Notes: a model not told the origin generated them from the letters alone. A stretch of DNA of 64,000 nt from DASQZK01 sp963809925 (GCA_963809925.1 CAWELH010000004.1:1091820-1155819), one strand, 5' to 3'. Shown: positions 16,736 to 26,840, counted from the first letter of the stretch. Program-made: numbers and translations.

Positions 16736-17770
16736 ATGAAATTAATTATTCCGGAAGGCTATAAGCCTATTCTCGATTTAAAACAAACTGAGAAAGCCAT
16801 TAAGCTGGTAAAAGACACGTTTGAGATGTCCCTCGCATCGGAGTTGCGACTGAGAAGGGTTACTGCACCGCTATTCGTTCTCAGGGGCACAGGCATCAAT
16901 GATGATCTGAACGGTATTGAACGACCCGTATCATTTAAGATAAAGGACATGGCGGATAAGACCGCAGAAATCGTCCATTCACTTGCCAAATGGAAAAGAA
17001 TGATGCTCCGTGATTACGATATCAGAATAGGATATGGAATATACACAGATATGAATGCGCTGCGGCCCGATGAAGAATTGGATAACCTGCATTCCATCTA
17101 TGTGGATCAATGGGACTGGGAGAGGGCGATCAATTCTGAAGACCGCAACCTGGAAGTCCTGAAAAATGCAGTGATAAGAATCTATGATGTAATTAAAAGG
17201 GTTGAATTCCAGATCTACGAATATTACCCTGAAATCGAACCTTTCCTACCCCGGGAGATTACTTTTATTCATTCTGAGGATCTCTTTAACATGTATCCAA
17301 ATCTGCCCCCTCGTGAAAGAGAACACAAAGCGGCAGAACAATTCGGTGCTATATTTATTATAGGGATTGGCGGCCTCCTTCCGGATGGTAAACCGCACGA
17401 TGGCCGTGCACCGGATTACGATGACTGGACGACAGAAACAGGAAGTGGTCATGCCGGACTGAATGGTGATATCATTTTATGGAATCCTGTGCTTAAGATG
17501 GCATTCGAACTTTCATCCATGGGGATCAGGGTCGACAAGAAGGCCCTGGAGCAACAGCTTATTATTCGGAAATGCGAAGAACGTTCGGAACTTCTTTTCC
17601 ATCGAAGATTACTCAATGATGAGCTGCCCGAGGCCATCGGTGGTGGGATAGGACAGTCAAGGTTGTGTATGTTTTTACTTCGGAAAGCCCATATCGGTGA
17701 GATACAATCCAGTATCTGGCCGGGAGAAATGGTAGCTCACTGTAAAAAATCCGGGATTATCCTGATCTGA
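16736..17770 (+). CDS. asnA: Aspartate--ammonia ligase (asparagine synthetase A)
   Basis: 344 aa, full length for AsnA, which makes asparagine from aspartate, ATP and ammonia in the cytosol. It matches the family nearly word for word: PEGYKPILDLKQTEKAIKL, RLRRVTAPLFVLRGTGINDD, VHSLAKWKRMMLRDY, YGIYTDMNALRPDEELDN, YVDQWDWE, and the class II synthetase-like C-terminus GGGIGQSRLCMFLLRKAHIG, then VQ-like SSIWP. It begins 30 bp after the fused dehydratase and is probably co-transcribed with it. Confidence 0.97.
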   Translation: MKLIIPEGYKPILDLKQTEKAIKLVKDTFEMSLASELRLRRVTAPLFVLRGTGINDDLNGIERPVSFKIKDMADKTAEIVHSLAKWKRMMLRDYDIRIGYGIYTDMNALRPDEELDNLHSIYVDQWDWERAINSEDRNLEVLKNAVIRIYDVIKRVEFQIYEYYPEIEPFLPREITFIHSEDLFNMYPNLPPREREHKAAEQFGAIFIIGIGGLLPDGKPHDGRAPDYDDWTTETGSGHAGLNGDIILWNPVLKMAFELSSMGIRVDKKALEQQLIIRKCEERSELLFHRRLLNDELPEAIGGGIGQSRLCMFLLRKAHIGEIQSSIWPGEMVAHCKKSGIILI

Positions 17771-18104
17771 GAATTTTTCGTACAGATCTTGATTTTGCGA
17801 TATTTACCAGGTTCTGTAACGGAGGATAAACCAGTGTAGCTTTCATTTTTGTACCAATAAGACGCTCATTACTAATTTATCGCAGAAAAGGAGAGCCGAA
17901 GTTTAAAAAAATGGCAACTTAATTTTAAGGGAACAATCGCAAACATTATTACTTTTGTCCGCGTGGACCTCAAAACGGTCGTTTAAAAGATACCTGCATG
18001 GGCTTTGACACGTAAAAAGGACGCGCGAGTCGACAGACCGAATTGTTAGCTTTCAAATTGAATTTCATAGAATTTAAGCGTAAACTATTCATTATTATTT
18101 ATTT
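17771..18104. other. lpxA leader and gap
   Basis: 334 bp without a gene. TACTTTTG at 17950-17957 matches the -7 consensus, but its upstream -33 partner is poor. If used, it would give lpxA a leader of about 140 nt. No known riboswitch pattern was recognised in it. Confidence 0.4.
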
Positions 18105-18926
18105 ATGACTATAAATCAGATGAGTATACATCCCAACACAGTAATCCATGAGGAAGCGGTAATTGGTGAAAATGTTAGCATTGGCCCCTTCACCTTTATC
18201 GATGAAAACGTAGAAATTGGTGAAGGAACCTGGATAGGGCCAAATGTTTCTATTATGAAAGGGGCACGAATAGGAAAAAACTGTCAGATCTTTCCTGGAG
18301 CTGTTATTTCTGGAATTCCCCAGGATTTGAAATTTGTAGGGGAGGAAACCACGGCTGAAATTGGCGACAATACAACGATAAGGGAGAGTGTCACCGTAAA
18401 CAGAGGAACCAGTTCAAAGGGTAAAACGGTGATCGGCAGCAATTGCCTGCTCATGGCAAATGTTCATGTCGGCCACGACTGCATCGTTGGTAACTATTGT
18501 ATTATTGGCAACAGTACAGGTGTGGCCGGTGAAGTGGTCATCTATGACTGGGCTATAATCAGTGGCATGTGTGGCATTCATCAGTTCAGTACAATCGGTT
18601 CCCATTCATTTATCAGTGGACTTAGTAAAGTGCAGAAAGATGTGCCTCCATTTGTAAAGGCTGCCCGTGATCCGCTTTCTTACGCAGGATTAAATGTGGT
18701 AGGACTTAAAAGAAGAGGATTTAGCTCTGAGCAGATTGGTAATATCCATGAGATATACCGGATTATCTTTCAGTCGGGTAAGATCACTTCGGAAGCGCTT
18801 AAGTGCATTGAGGAGACATTTGCACAGAGTCCTGAGCGTGATGAGATTATTCGCTTTACACGTTCATCCAGGCGAGGCATCATCAAAGGTTATAAGGGGA
18901 ACAACCTGGATGAAGATGTGGAATAA
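18105..18926 (+). CDS. lpxA: UDP-N-acetylglucosamine acyltransferase
   Basis: 273 aa; the first committed step of lipid A synthesis (O-acylation of UDP-GlcNAc) in the cytosol. The protein is a left-handed beta helix built of hexapeptide repeats (IGENVSIGPFTFIDENVEIG and onward). The catalytic His is in LMANVHVGHDC, preceded by RESVTVNRGT; the C-terminal helical domain begins at DPLSYAGLNVVGLKRRGF. The start may be ATG 18105 or ATG 18120 (MSIHPNTVIH). lpxD, fabZ and lpxB are not adjacent, unlike in many genomes. It converges with the second dehydratase. Confidence 0.96.
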   Translation: MTINQMSIHPNTVIHEEAVIGENVSIGPFTFIDENVEIGEGTWIGPNVSIMKGARIGKNCQIFPGAVISGIPQDLKFVGEETTAEIGDNTTIRESVTVNRGTSSKGKTVIGSNCLLMANVHVGHDCIVGNYCIIGNSTGVAGEVVIYDWAIISGMCGIHQFSTIGSHSFISGLSKVQKDVPPFVKAARDPLSYAGLNVVGLKRRGFSSEQIGNIHEIYRIIFQSGKITSEALKCIEETFAQSPERDEIIRFTRSSRRGIIKGYKGNNLDEDVE

Positions 18927-18941
18927 TAAGATATAAACCGG

Positions 18942-18962
18942 TGCCTGAAAGTTTTGCAGGCA
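18942..18962. terminator. Possible bidirectional terminator hairpin
   Basis: TGCCTG pairs with CAGGCA across a 9-nt loop, between the convergent ends of lpxA and the second dehydratase. There is no proper T-run, so the call is weak. Confidence 0.35.
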
Positions 18963-18979
18963 GAGTTTGTGGATTTCCT

Positions 18980-20776
18980 TTATTTTGAAATATTCGTGTT
19001 CTGGACTTTCATCCAGTTTACCAGTCCTTTTTTCTCCAGGATTTCATTCAGTTTTCCTGGCAGAGGTTCGAAATGAAACACCTTGCTCCCAGTTTTTACA
19101 GTACCTGTCGATGTATCTATTTCTATAGGATCACCTTCCTTCCAGGCTTCAACTGCAGCAGGAATAACCAGAAGTAAAAGGCCCTGATTTATGGCTGAGC
19201 GGTAGAATATCCTGTTTACCGATTTTACGATCACTGCCTGAATACCGGCATAAGCAAGGCCCACTGCAGGATGTTCACGAGAACTGCCGCAACCAAAATT
19301 TTCACCTGCCAGTATAATGTCACCGGAGGTGACCGACTTTGTAAATTGTGGATCAAATCCGGCGAAGAGATGTGGAAGTATAGCGGGCGCATCGGAGCTA
19401 AGAACATTGTACGTCAGGTTCCCGGCAAACATTTGGTCAGTATTCAGATTATCAGCATCGGTATAGTTCCAGACGTTACCAAATCGCCGGCTTTCCGATG
19501 CATTGATTTCGAGGGTTGAGGATTGTTCTGTATGAAATGGAAATGTATCACTGGTTGCTTTTCTGCGCGGATCGGTGATCCTGCCCCTGATCGCCGACCA
19601 GGCTACGGTGGCTGGAGAAGCCAGGTATATGGATGCATTTGGGTTACCCATGCGGCCTTTAAAATTCCGGTTGGCGGTTGATATCACATTAATGCCGTCG
19701 GCGGGAATGCCCTGTCCCGTTCCCAGGCATGGTCCACAGCTTGAACTGAGGACATTCCCTCCCGCCCGGATGAGCGTCTCAATGATGCCTTCCTTCATTG
19801 CCTCCAGGTAGATTTCCTGAGAGGCCGGAATGACAAGCAGCTGAAAACCATCCGCAATCTTCCGGTTTTTAAGGACTTCAGCAGCGATCCTGAGATCTTC
19901 AATTCTGCCGTTAGTACATGTGCCAATGAGGCCCTGCTGAACAGCGATCCCTTCCACTTCAGACACTGCCCGGATATTATCTACATGATGAGGCGCAGCA
20001 ACGACCGGAAAAACGGTTCCGAGATCAATATCGATGACGCGTGCATAGACGGCATCTTCATCAGCCCAAACACCGTTCCGGACCTGCGTGTCACCATAAA
20101 AGGCTGCCAGGATGTTATCGGGAGGAAATACAGCGTTCTTGGCACCCATCTCTGAAGCCAGATTTGCCAGTGTCATCCGGTCAGAAATTCCGAGCGTCTG
20201 TACACCTTCACCATGGTACTCAATCGACATGTAATTTGCCCCGGCAGAGCCTAGCATACCGATGATCCACAGAGATAAATCTTTTGCATATACGCCTTCA
20301 GGAAGCCGGCTGGTCAGATTCACCCTGATACTCCCGGGAACCATAAACCATGTCTCACCGCTTTTCCATATTCCCGCGGTTTCCGTCCGGTCGATGCCGG
20401 CTGCAAGGGTATTAAATGCGCCGGCAGTACAGGTATGACTATCGCTGCCAACAATGATCATTCCGGGCAAGGCGTGGTACGACATGATTTGATGACATAT
20501 GCCACGACCGGCATCATAAAACTTTTTAATGCCATGTTGCCCCACAAAATCGCGAACAGCCTGGTAATCATTGGCCAGCCTTGCATTCGTGGGCGGGGCA
20601 TTATGATCGAGCACAACCAGAAGGCTGTCCGGGAAAACGGGGGAATCACCGTTCATTTTCTCAAAGGTTTTTTTAATACTGGCGGTATTGTCATGAGAGA
20701 GGACGATGGATGGTTTCCTGAAAACGATGGCGCCTGCAGGTGCTCCCAGTATCTTCTCAACAAAGGTTCTTCCCAT
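18980..20776 (-). CDS. Second fused aconitase/LeuCD-type dehydratase
   Basis: A 598-aa fused large plus small hydro-lyase, only distantly similar to the 14888 protein. Markers are VVLDHNAPPTNARLAND, VGSDSHTCTAGAFNTLAAG, the cluster cysteines in IGTCTNGRIEDLR and SSSCGPCLGTGQG, and in the small domain GENFGCGSSREHPAVGL. The SSCGPC and CGSSREH forms are closer to the LeuC/LeuD and homoaconitase consensus than those of the first protein. Start ATG 20776 (MGRTFVEKILGAPAG) was preferred to the upstream TTG at 20791, which reads through a poly-A run. No isopropylmalate or lysine-pathway neighbours, so the substrate is unassigned. Confidence 0.85.
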   Translation of the reverse strand: MGRTFVEKILGAPAGAIVFRKPSIVLSHDNTASIKKTFEKMNGDSPVFPDSLLVVLDHNAPPTNARLANDYQAVRDFVGQHGIKKFYDAGRGICHQIMSYHALPGMIIVGSDSHTCTAGAFNTLAAGIDRTETAGIWKSGETWFMVPGSIRVNLTSRLPEGVYAKDLSLWIIGMLGSAGANYMSIEYHGEGVQTLGISDRMTLANLASEMGAKNAVFPPDNILAAFYGDTQVRNGVWADEDAVYARVIDIDLGTVFPVVAAPHHVDNIRAVSEVEGIAVQQGLIGTCTNGRIEDLRIAAEVLKNRKIADGFQLLVIPASQEIYLEAMKEGIIETLIRAGGNVLSSSCGPCLGTGQGIPADGINVISTANRNFKGRMGNPNASIYLASPATVAWSAIRGRITDPRRKATSDTFPFHTEQSSTLEINASESRRFGNVWNYTDADNLNTDQMFAGNLTYNVLSSDAPAILPHLFAGFDPQFTKSVTSGDIILAGENFGCGSSREHPAVGLAYAGIQAVIVKSVNRIFYRSAINQGLLLLVIPAAVEAWKEGDPIEIDTSTGTVKTGSKVFHFEPLPGKLNEILEKKGLVNWMKVQNTNISK

Positions 20777-20965
20777 AATTTTTTTTTGCAAGTTTGGAAA
20801 AATCTTTCTTCTGTCTCACAAGAAAGCTTGTTTTTTTAATTGGAGCATGCAAATTAATGATGGTGAAATGATTTTCCATTTGCAGAGTATTTCCGTCAGG
20901 TAGTATGAAAGTAACTTTATCCCGAAGTGTGAATTTGTCAGGACACTTTCAGACATTGTCCAATT

Positions 20966-21556
20966 TCATGTATACAAACCGGATTTGATTTTCTTCCGTA
21001 AGTCAATGTAAAGCAATCCGGCAAGAATAAGAAGTGTCCCGGTCATATAAAGAGGGACCAGAAAAAACTGGGATTCTGAGACCATCGATCCCACGAGTGC
21101 GGCACCGACGGATATGATGCCCGCCATGACTGCATAGGGCCTTGCCATGTAATACCATGCGAATGGGAATAAATGAGCTCCTGTGATAATTGCGAAAGTC
21201 ATTGGCATGTCTTCAGGATGCTTATAAAAAGCGATAAATATGAACGGAAAATAAAAAAGCTGGGCGAGATTAAGCCAGAGTCCGAGTGATCTCAGTGGAT
21301 TTCCTTTAACCTTCCATGAGGTCTTCAGAACTTTGGAAAATAACCGTGCAAGGGGCATCATCGGTGCGATGGCAAAAAACATCCGGAACGCGTTTAATCT
21401 TGGAGGTGCGGGTATTTTCCAGATCAACGCAATAAATGCCCAGCAGACGGTTGCTGCCAGAATAAAACTTAACCCATTTTTAGTTTTAATTGAAAGTTGA
21501 ATCCTGATGTGGTTGATATCTTTTACTGAAGGTTGTTTTTCCATGCTCGAACTCAT
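20966..21556 (-). CDS. Small polytopic membrane protein (DUF7010-like)
   Basis: 196 aa with about six hydrophobic helices (GLSFILAATVCWAFIALIW, then LNAFRMFFAIAPMMPLARLF, LAQLFYFPFIFIAFY, TFAIITGAHLFPFAWYY, YAVMAGIISVGAALVGSMV and a last one before a basic tail). The pattern resembles the DUF7010 family but the match is from memory of general features. Internal ATG 21544 is an alternative start. Function unknown. Confidence 0.6.
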   Translation of the reverse strand: MSSSMEKQPSVKDINHIRIQLSIKTKNGLSFILAATVCWAFIALIWKIPAPPRLNAFRMFFAIAPMMPLARLFSKVLKTSWKVKGNPLRSLGLWLNLAQLFYFPFIFIAFYKHPEDMPMTFAIITGAHLFPFAWYYMARPYAVMAGIISVGAALVGSMVSESQFFLVPLYMTGTLLILAGLLYIDLRKKIKSGLYT

Positions 21557-21697
21557 TTCTCATTTTTGAGACATCAAAAGTAATGGAATTAAGTATAAAT
21601 GACAAGAAGCAGGTCATCGGGAATGCTTTCCCCGAACAGCAGTGTGGCTCTGATGCACTGGTCAAAGAAATATGATAGTGGTTTGCATCAGAAGTCT

Positions 21698-22945
21698 TTA
21701 TCGACGAAGTCCTTCCCGAGCGGATTTTGTCTGTTGTGAAGACACCAATGCTTCTTTGTGTTGCCGTCCTGTTTGAAAAATAAGAAGAGCAATTACCGAA
21801 GTAACAGCGATCATGAATGCCACAGGAAGGCTTGTCGTGGTATGGAACAAACCTATGCTGGCCGAAGTCAGTCCTGCGATTCCGATCCGTATTGTCCCAA
21901 TGAGAGCAGAGGCACTTCCCAGGTTGCCGGTCAGGGGCTCAAAGGCAAGGGCAAGGGCATTTGGCGAGGTAAATCCGAGGAAAGTCAACAGGATAAACAG
22001 CAGGATTATCGTTGCAATTTCACCATACCAGCCATTAAACGCCCCAAGTAAAAATATCATTGAAGCTATGACCTGTCCAAATAAGGCCAGCCTGAAAATT
22101 TGTCTGCTCGAGAGTTTTCTGAGTAGCAATACATTTAACTGACTGCCACCGATAAAACCAACCGACAGGACGGCAAAAATGATCCCGAAGTTTTGGGGCG
22201 TGACATTGAATACCTGCATAAAAATAATAGGCGAGCCGGCAACATATATAAACAGCGTGGCGAATGAGAATGCACCGGAAAGTGCATATGTCAGGAAACT
22301 CTTTTCAGTGAGAATGGAAATATATCTTGCTGACTGGTCTCTGATCCTGAGGGAAACAGAAGGATCAGCCTTGTACTTAACAGGCAGGACAAAATAAGCC
22401 ATAACCAGCAGAACCGCGGCTTGCAGAGAAAGGAAGACAAATATCCATTCCCAACCCAAATGGGCGGTGATGAAACCGCCTATGGTAGGAGCAAGCAGGG
22501 GAGAACTGCCGATCACCAGGATGAGCATTGAAAAAGCCCTTGCACTTTCTTCCTGTGTGAAAAAGTCACGGACCATGCTGACTGCGGCTACGCTAGCGGC
22601 CGATGCACCCAGCGCCTGGAAGAACCTGAAAACGATAAAGGCTGTTTCATTCCATGCCAACATACAGGCGAGGCTTGTCAGGATACTGATTCCCAGACCG
22701 ATGTAGAGCGGTTTCTTTCTGCCGAACCTATCGAGCAGCGGGCCGTAAAGCAACTGTCCGAGCGCAAAACCGATAAAGAATGTAGTCAGTGAAAAGGACA
22801 GCACAGCCGTTGTAGTACCGAAATGATTGGCAATACCTGGTACAGCAGGTAAATATGTATCAACAGAAAACGGTACAAGTGTGGTTAGTACTCCCAGAAC
22901 AAGGATGATTTTCGTCTTTTGCCTCCGGTCGGAATCATTTCTCAT
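21698..22945 (-). CDS. Bcr/CflA-type MFS multidrug exporter
   Basis: 415 aa, 12 predicted helices, drug:H+ antiporter of the Bcr/CflA subfamily. Signatures are LVPFSVDTYLPAVPGIANHF at the start of helix 1, GQLLYGPLLDRFGRKKPLYI (motif A), FRFFQALGASAASVAAVSMV, RDFFTQEESARAFS, and SSPLLAPTIGGFI (motif C of exporters). It likely exports hydrophobic drugs or dipeptides. Single gene on the minus strand. Confidence 0.9.
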   Translation of the reverse strand: MRNDSDRRQKTKIILVLGVLTTLVPFSVDTYLPAVPGIANHFGTTTAVLSFSLTTFFIGFALGQLLYGPLLDRFGRKKPLYIGLGISILTSLACMLAWNETAFIVFRFFQALGASAASVAAVSMVRDFFTQEESARAFSMLILVIGSSPLLAPTIGGFITAHLGWEWIFVFLSLQAAVLLVMAYFVLPVKYKADPSVSLRIRDQSARYISILTEKSFLTYALSGAFSFATLFIYVAGSPIIFMQVFNVTPQNFGIIFAVLSVGFIGGSQLNVLLLRKLSSRQIFRLALFGQVIASMIFLLGAFNGWYGEIATIILLFILLTFLGFTSPNALALAFEPLTGNLGSASALIGTIRIGIAGLTSASIGLFHTTTSLPVAFMIAVTSVIALLIFQTGRQHKEALVSSQQTKSAREGLRR

Positions 22946-23114
22946 ACAGACAAGAACAAGTTTTTGGCAGTATGGTTTTATTGGAAGCCCTGTTTTAAGG
23001 TCGTTTTCAAAGCGTAAGTTTCGGTATAGAATTAGTGGTTGGAGGGGTATCCAGTAAATTTTTTTCGTACAACTCCAAATGCCATTAATAATGCCAGGCA
23101 GCCGGACCTCCGTG

Positions 23115-24944
23115 TTATTCCGGTTTCTTCCAGCTCAGGTGGACTTCCGAACCACCAACATTCTCGAAATAATCAAGACGCAGATTAACTTTTTGATCTT
23201 TCTCCAGGGTGATCTGCCCCTCATGAATCTGCACACCATGAGGGTTCCAGTCGTCGATAATAAGCTCATCATCCACCCAGAGCCGGACTCCATCATCGGC
23301 GGCGGTGTAAAAATTGTAAGTTCCAGTCGCCGGAATATCAAGTTTTCCGGTCCATCGTATGCTAAAACCATCGGCCGGTATTCCTTCCGGGGCGCCGCCA
23401 TTCCATTCAAAGTTGATCTGTGGATCGGTCCTGGTAAATGCCAGGGACGTAAATGTCTTATCCCTGTAGTACCCTCCTGTGAGGCCACCCTGTTCACCGG
23501 TTGAATTATACAGGCTTTGATCCGGAATAGACTCAGTAGCAGGCATGAAGGTAAAGTCAAAAATGTCCAGTTCAGGTTTACTGTGAGCCGATCTCATGAG
23601 CGCCGAAAGTTTACTGACAATTTCAGGATGCTGTTCTTTGAGATCCATGGTTTCCCCGATATCATCTTTGAGGTTATACAGTTCATAATGCTCTGGAAGA
23701 ATGTTGCGCTTTGTCCTGATGAGTTTCCAGTCACCATTGCGGACAGCCTGCATATATTTCATATACCAGGGCACACCGAATTCAAAATAAAGGTAGTCAT
23801 GCTGTTGCAGCTGCTTCTTTCCTGTCAGTGTACTTCTGAAAGAAATCCCATCGGTGGGAGGTGTAAATGTTGTACCGGCAAAGTCACAGAATGTTGCGGC
23901 CAGATCCCAGTGTGCCCAGATCACGTCGCTTTCTGTTCCGGCAGGTACAATACCAGGACCCCAGGCTATCATTGGCACCCGTATTCCACCTTCATACAGG
24001 TCGCGTTTAATGCCGCGTAGCGGCCCATTGTCCCTGAAATACTCATTTTTATGGCCGCTGTAGCCTTCGTCGGCGCCATTATCACTGGCAAACAAAACTA
24101 TTGTGTTTTTATCCAGATGCAGATCCTTCAGAAGGTGCAGGATCCTTCCGACATCCCCGTCGAGTTTGGTGATCATCCCGGCGTATTCCGCATACGGCAT
24201 GTCATTTCGTTTAAATTCACCGTTACGGTATGGGATTTCTTTAAAAATACTATTGCCCTTTTCGTCAAGGTACGGTTCCAGATCCTTCTGCGGAACAAGT
24301 AATTCGGCATGAGGAAGGCGTACAGGCAAGTAAGCAAAGAAATGCCTGGCCTTGTTATCCCTGATAAATTTCATGGCATCATCGATCACGTATTCATATG
24401 AATAGCGTCCAGAGTCGATAGCAATGTTTTGCGTTTTTCCATCGGCAATCTTATTTATGGAATCCTGGTAATAATAATGTGCTACGACCTGGTCCGTATA
24501 ACCGGTAAAGGCATCCCATGCTTTAAGAGTCGGATCGCCCGTGGTGCCTGCATTGCCAAGGCCCCACTTTCCAAACATTCCTGTAATGTAACCTGCCTTT
24601 CGGAGATGCCGGGTAAAAACAGTGTCACTTTCCCTTAGAAAGATATTATCGGCATTTCCCCTAATATATGCATGTCCTGTGTGCAATCCCGTCATTAGTG
24701 TACACCGGGAGGGTGCACATACTGTACTTCCTGCATAAAACTGTGTGAACCTCATACCTTCACCGGCCATCCTGTCAATGTTCGGGGTTTTGATCATGTT
24801 CTGGCCATAACATCCAAGATCACCATATCCGAGGTCATCGGCCAGAATGTAAATGATATTCGGTGACCCGGTATTCCTGTCGGGAATGCAACTGCTTAAC
24901 GCCAGCATCATACCGGCAACGACCGTAAGATTGGGATTCTGCAT
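23115..24944 (-). CDS. Cys-type sulfatase with C-terminal PA14 domain
   Basis: 609 aa, probable lipoprotein (ALSSC, Cys19). The formylglycine motif VCAPSRCTLMTG places the modified Cys at residue 76, so it needs an anaerobic or FGE-type maturase, not encoded here. Metal-binding DD is at 36-37 (YILADDLGYGDLGCYG). The sulfatase core runs to about residue 480 and includes KWGLGNAG and FASDNGADEG. Residues about 495-609 are a PA14-like carbohydrate-binding domain (ATGTYNFYTAADDGVRLWVD, then LRLDYFENVGGSEVHLSW). The same domain type ends the rhamnosidase at 26841, suggesting a shared glycan. Divergent from the esterase gene at 25106. Confidence 0.92.
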   Translation of the reverse strand: MQNPNLTVVAGMMLALSSCIPDRNTGSPNIIYILADDLGYGDLGCYGQNMIKTPNIDRMAGEGMRFTQFYAGSTVCAPSRCTLMTGLHTGHAYIRGNADNIFLRESDTVFTRHLRKAGYITGMFGKWGLGNAGTTGDPTLKAWDAFTGYTDQVVAHYYYQDSINKIADGKTQNIAIDSGRYSYEYVIDDAMKFIRDNKARHFFAYLPVRLPHAELLVPQKDLEPYLDEKGNSIFKEIPYRNGEFKRNDMPYAEYAGMITKLDGDVGRILHLLKDLHLDKNTIVLFASDNGADEGYSGHKNEYFRDNGPLRGIKRDLYEGGIRVPMIAWGPGIVPAGTESDVIWAHWDLAATFCDFAGTTFTPPTDGISFRSTLTGKKQLQQHDYLYFEFGVPWYMKYMQAVRNGDWKLIRTKRNILPEHYELYNLKDDIGETMDLKEQHPEIVSKLSALMRSAHSKPELDIFDFTFMPATESIPDQSLYNSTGEQGGLTGGYYRDKTFTSLAFTRTDPQINFEWNGGAPEGIPADGFSIRWTGKLDIPATGTYNFYTAADDGVRLWVDDELIIDDWNPHGVQIHEGQITLEKDQKVNLRLDYFENVGGSEVHLSWKKPE

Positions 24945-25105
24945 GGAAATGGAATTTATTGCGTTTGTATACCCAAACTTACAATTTTTCAGGAATTGTC
25001 AAACGTTTTCGAGCTACCCGCAATAAATTGATTAAAATTCGATAATATTGTATATAAGTTTTCGAAAGGAAAATGAATCATATCTGAAACTTAAAATTCA
25101 AATAT

Positions 25106-26311
25106 ATGTTCAGCAATATCTTCAAATCGTTTCGGCTGAATGCCAAGTTTTTTCTCATATTTATGATCCTGAGCTTACCTGTTTCAAAGAGTTTTGCTCA
25201 AATCGATACCAGTATGCTTTGCATGGGTAATTATTGGACAGAAGAACAGGGCAAAGAGAAACTCCAGGAATTTGCATCACTCTATAACGATAGAGCGGGC
25301 TGGGAGAGGAGAGCTGCAGAGATCCGAAAAAATATTTTGCATGGTGCACAGCTTGACCCGATGCCGGAAAAAACGCCCTTGAATGCTGTCATTCGCGATA
25401 AAAAGATAATGGATGGTTATAGTGTCGAGAATGTAGCATTCGAAAGCGTACCCGGATTCTGGGTGACTGGCAACCTCTACAGACCCCTCGAAATAAAGGG
25501 CAAGGTTCCGGGCATCCTGTGCCCTCACGGCCATTGGGAAGACGGACGCTTCCGGGATGATATGCAGATCCGCTGTGCAGCAATGGCCAAAATGGGAGCT
25601 GTTGTATTTGCCTGGGATATGGTCGGTTATGGAGAATCAACACAATGTGAGCACAGGACGATCCCGATTGTCTTAAAAATGCAGTTATGGAACAGCATCA
25701 GGTCGGTGGATTTTATTACTTCCCTGGACGATGTTGACAGTAACAGAATCGCTGTTACCGGAGCATCGGGTGGTGGTACACAAACATTTCTGCTTACCGC
25801 CGTTGATCCCAGGATTGCTGTGTCAGCACCTGTCGTCATGGTATCTGCCCATTTTTTTGGTGGATGCGTTGGGGAAAGTGGTATGCCGGTACATAAGGCA
25901 GCCGGGTTTCAGACAAACAATGTCGAAATAGCTGCCAGTTCAGCGCCCCGACCGCTGTTACTGGTGTCGGACGGGGATGACTGGACAAAAAATACACCGG
26001 AAGTTGAATACCCCTATATCAGGCATATTTACGAATATTACGGCGCCGGAGACCTGGTTCAAAATGTCCATTTGCCTAATGAGAAACACGATTACGGCGC
26101 TTCAAAGAGGCTGGCAGTTTATAAATTTTTCGCCGACCATCTCGGTTTGGATATCATTAAAATTGAAGATGCCGGTGGAACTGTTGATGAATCATTTGTA
26201 AAGATCATCACGAGAAAAAAACTATGCGTTTTTAACCGCCAGAATCCCCGTCCCGCTACCGCGGTTTTGGGCGACAAGGCAGTTGAAGCCCTGTTCTCAG
26301 GATTAAACTGA
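25106..26311 (+). CDS. Secreted alpha/beta hydrolase, acetyl-xylan-esterase-like
   Basis: 401 aa with a signal peptide (FFLIFMILSLPVSKSFAQ). The nucleophile elbow GASGGGTQT has its Ser near residue 220; an Asp is likely in VSDGDDWTKNTP and the His in NEKHDYGASKR. The large, capped hydrolase resembles the acetyl xylan esterase (AXE1)/dienelactone-type hydrolases of Bacteroidota glycan loci, which remove acetyl or other ester groups. It lies divergently from the PA14 sulfatase, with about 160 bp between for both promoters. Confidence 0.8.
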   Translation: MFSNIFKSFRLNAKFFLIFMILSLPVSKSFAQIDTSMLCMGNYWTEEQGKEKLQEFASLYNDRAGWERRAAEIRKNILHGAQLDPMPEKTPLNAVIRDKKIMDGYSVENVAFESVPGFWVTGNLYRPLEIKGKVPGILCPHGHWEDGRFRDDMQIRCAAMAKMGAVVFAWDMVGYGESTQCEHRTIPIVLKMQLWNSIRSVDFITSLDDVDSNRIAVTGASGGGTQTFLLTAVDPRIAVSAPVVMVSAHFFGGCVGESGMPVHKAAGFQTNNVEIAASSAPRPLLLVSDGDDWTKNTPEVEYPYIRHIYEYYGAGDLVQNVHLPNEKHDYGASKRLAVYKFFADHLGLDIIKIEDAGGTVDESFVKIITRKKLCVFNRQNPRPATAVLGDKAVEALFSGLN

Positions 26312-26450
26312 CCCTCGGGAAGAAAAATGTATGTACATAAAAATCTTATTCATAATACTTTATAAACTAATTCCCTGACTCCCATGGGTCTTGCTGAGTC
26401 CCGGATCGGCAGAGAGTTCTGTTTACATGATCACAAGTCAGATTGCGGGC

Positions 26451-26711
26451 TTATAGGTTTTCATTTTTCCTGCCCATCAGCGGATCAAGGAGGTATTCGA
26501 GACCGTTTAATTTAATCTCATACATCGTTTGCAGCAGCACACCCAGCTTACCTACGGGGAATCCCTTCCTGTTAAACCATTCAAGGTAAGATATCGGTAG
26601 TTTGCAGATAAGCGTTCCTTTGTACTTGCCAAATGGCATTTTCATTGTTGCAAGCTGCAAAAGCAAATTTGGATCTGCCTGATTTTCCATGTTCCGTTCA
26701 CTGAAATTCAT
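26451..26711 (-). CDS. DUF3820 family protein
   Basis: 86 aa cytosolic. KMPFGKYKGTLICKLPISYL, then EWFNRKGFPVGKLGVLLQTM, is the DUF3820 core (a small predicted nucleic-acid-associated family). An ATG at 26690 is an alternative start. Function unknown; convergent with the esterase. Confidence 0.85.
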   Translation of the reverse strand: MNFSERNMENQADPNLLLQLATMKMPFGKYKGTLICKLPISYLEWFNRKGFPVGKLGVLLQTMYEIKLNGLEYLLDPLMGRKNENL

Positions 26712-26840
26712 AAAAATAGTTCAACAAATACAAATGCGCTCACTCCTTGCATTATTTTCTTCCTATCCCAATTAGATTGAAAAATTAATTGCTATGAGTA
26801 CCTGAGCGAATACTAATCGTTTTATTTTCTATCGTCCTTC

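Noticed and set aside
17820..18104. A riboswitch or RNA leader before lpxA
   Set aside because: The possible leader is long but shows no recognised aptamer, and the promoter itself is weak.
18942..18962. A strong bidirectional terminator between lpxA and the dehydratase
   Set aside because: The hairpin is real but lacks a T-run on either strand; it is kept only as a low-confidence call.
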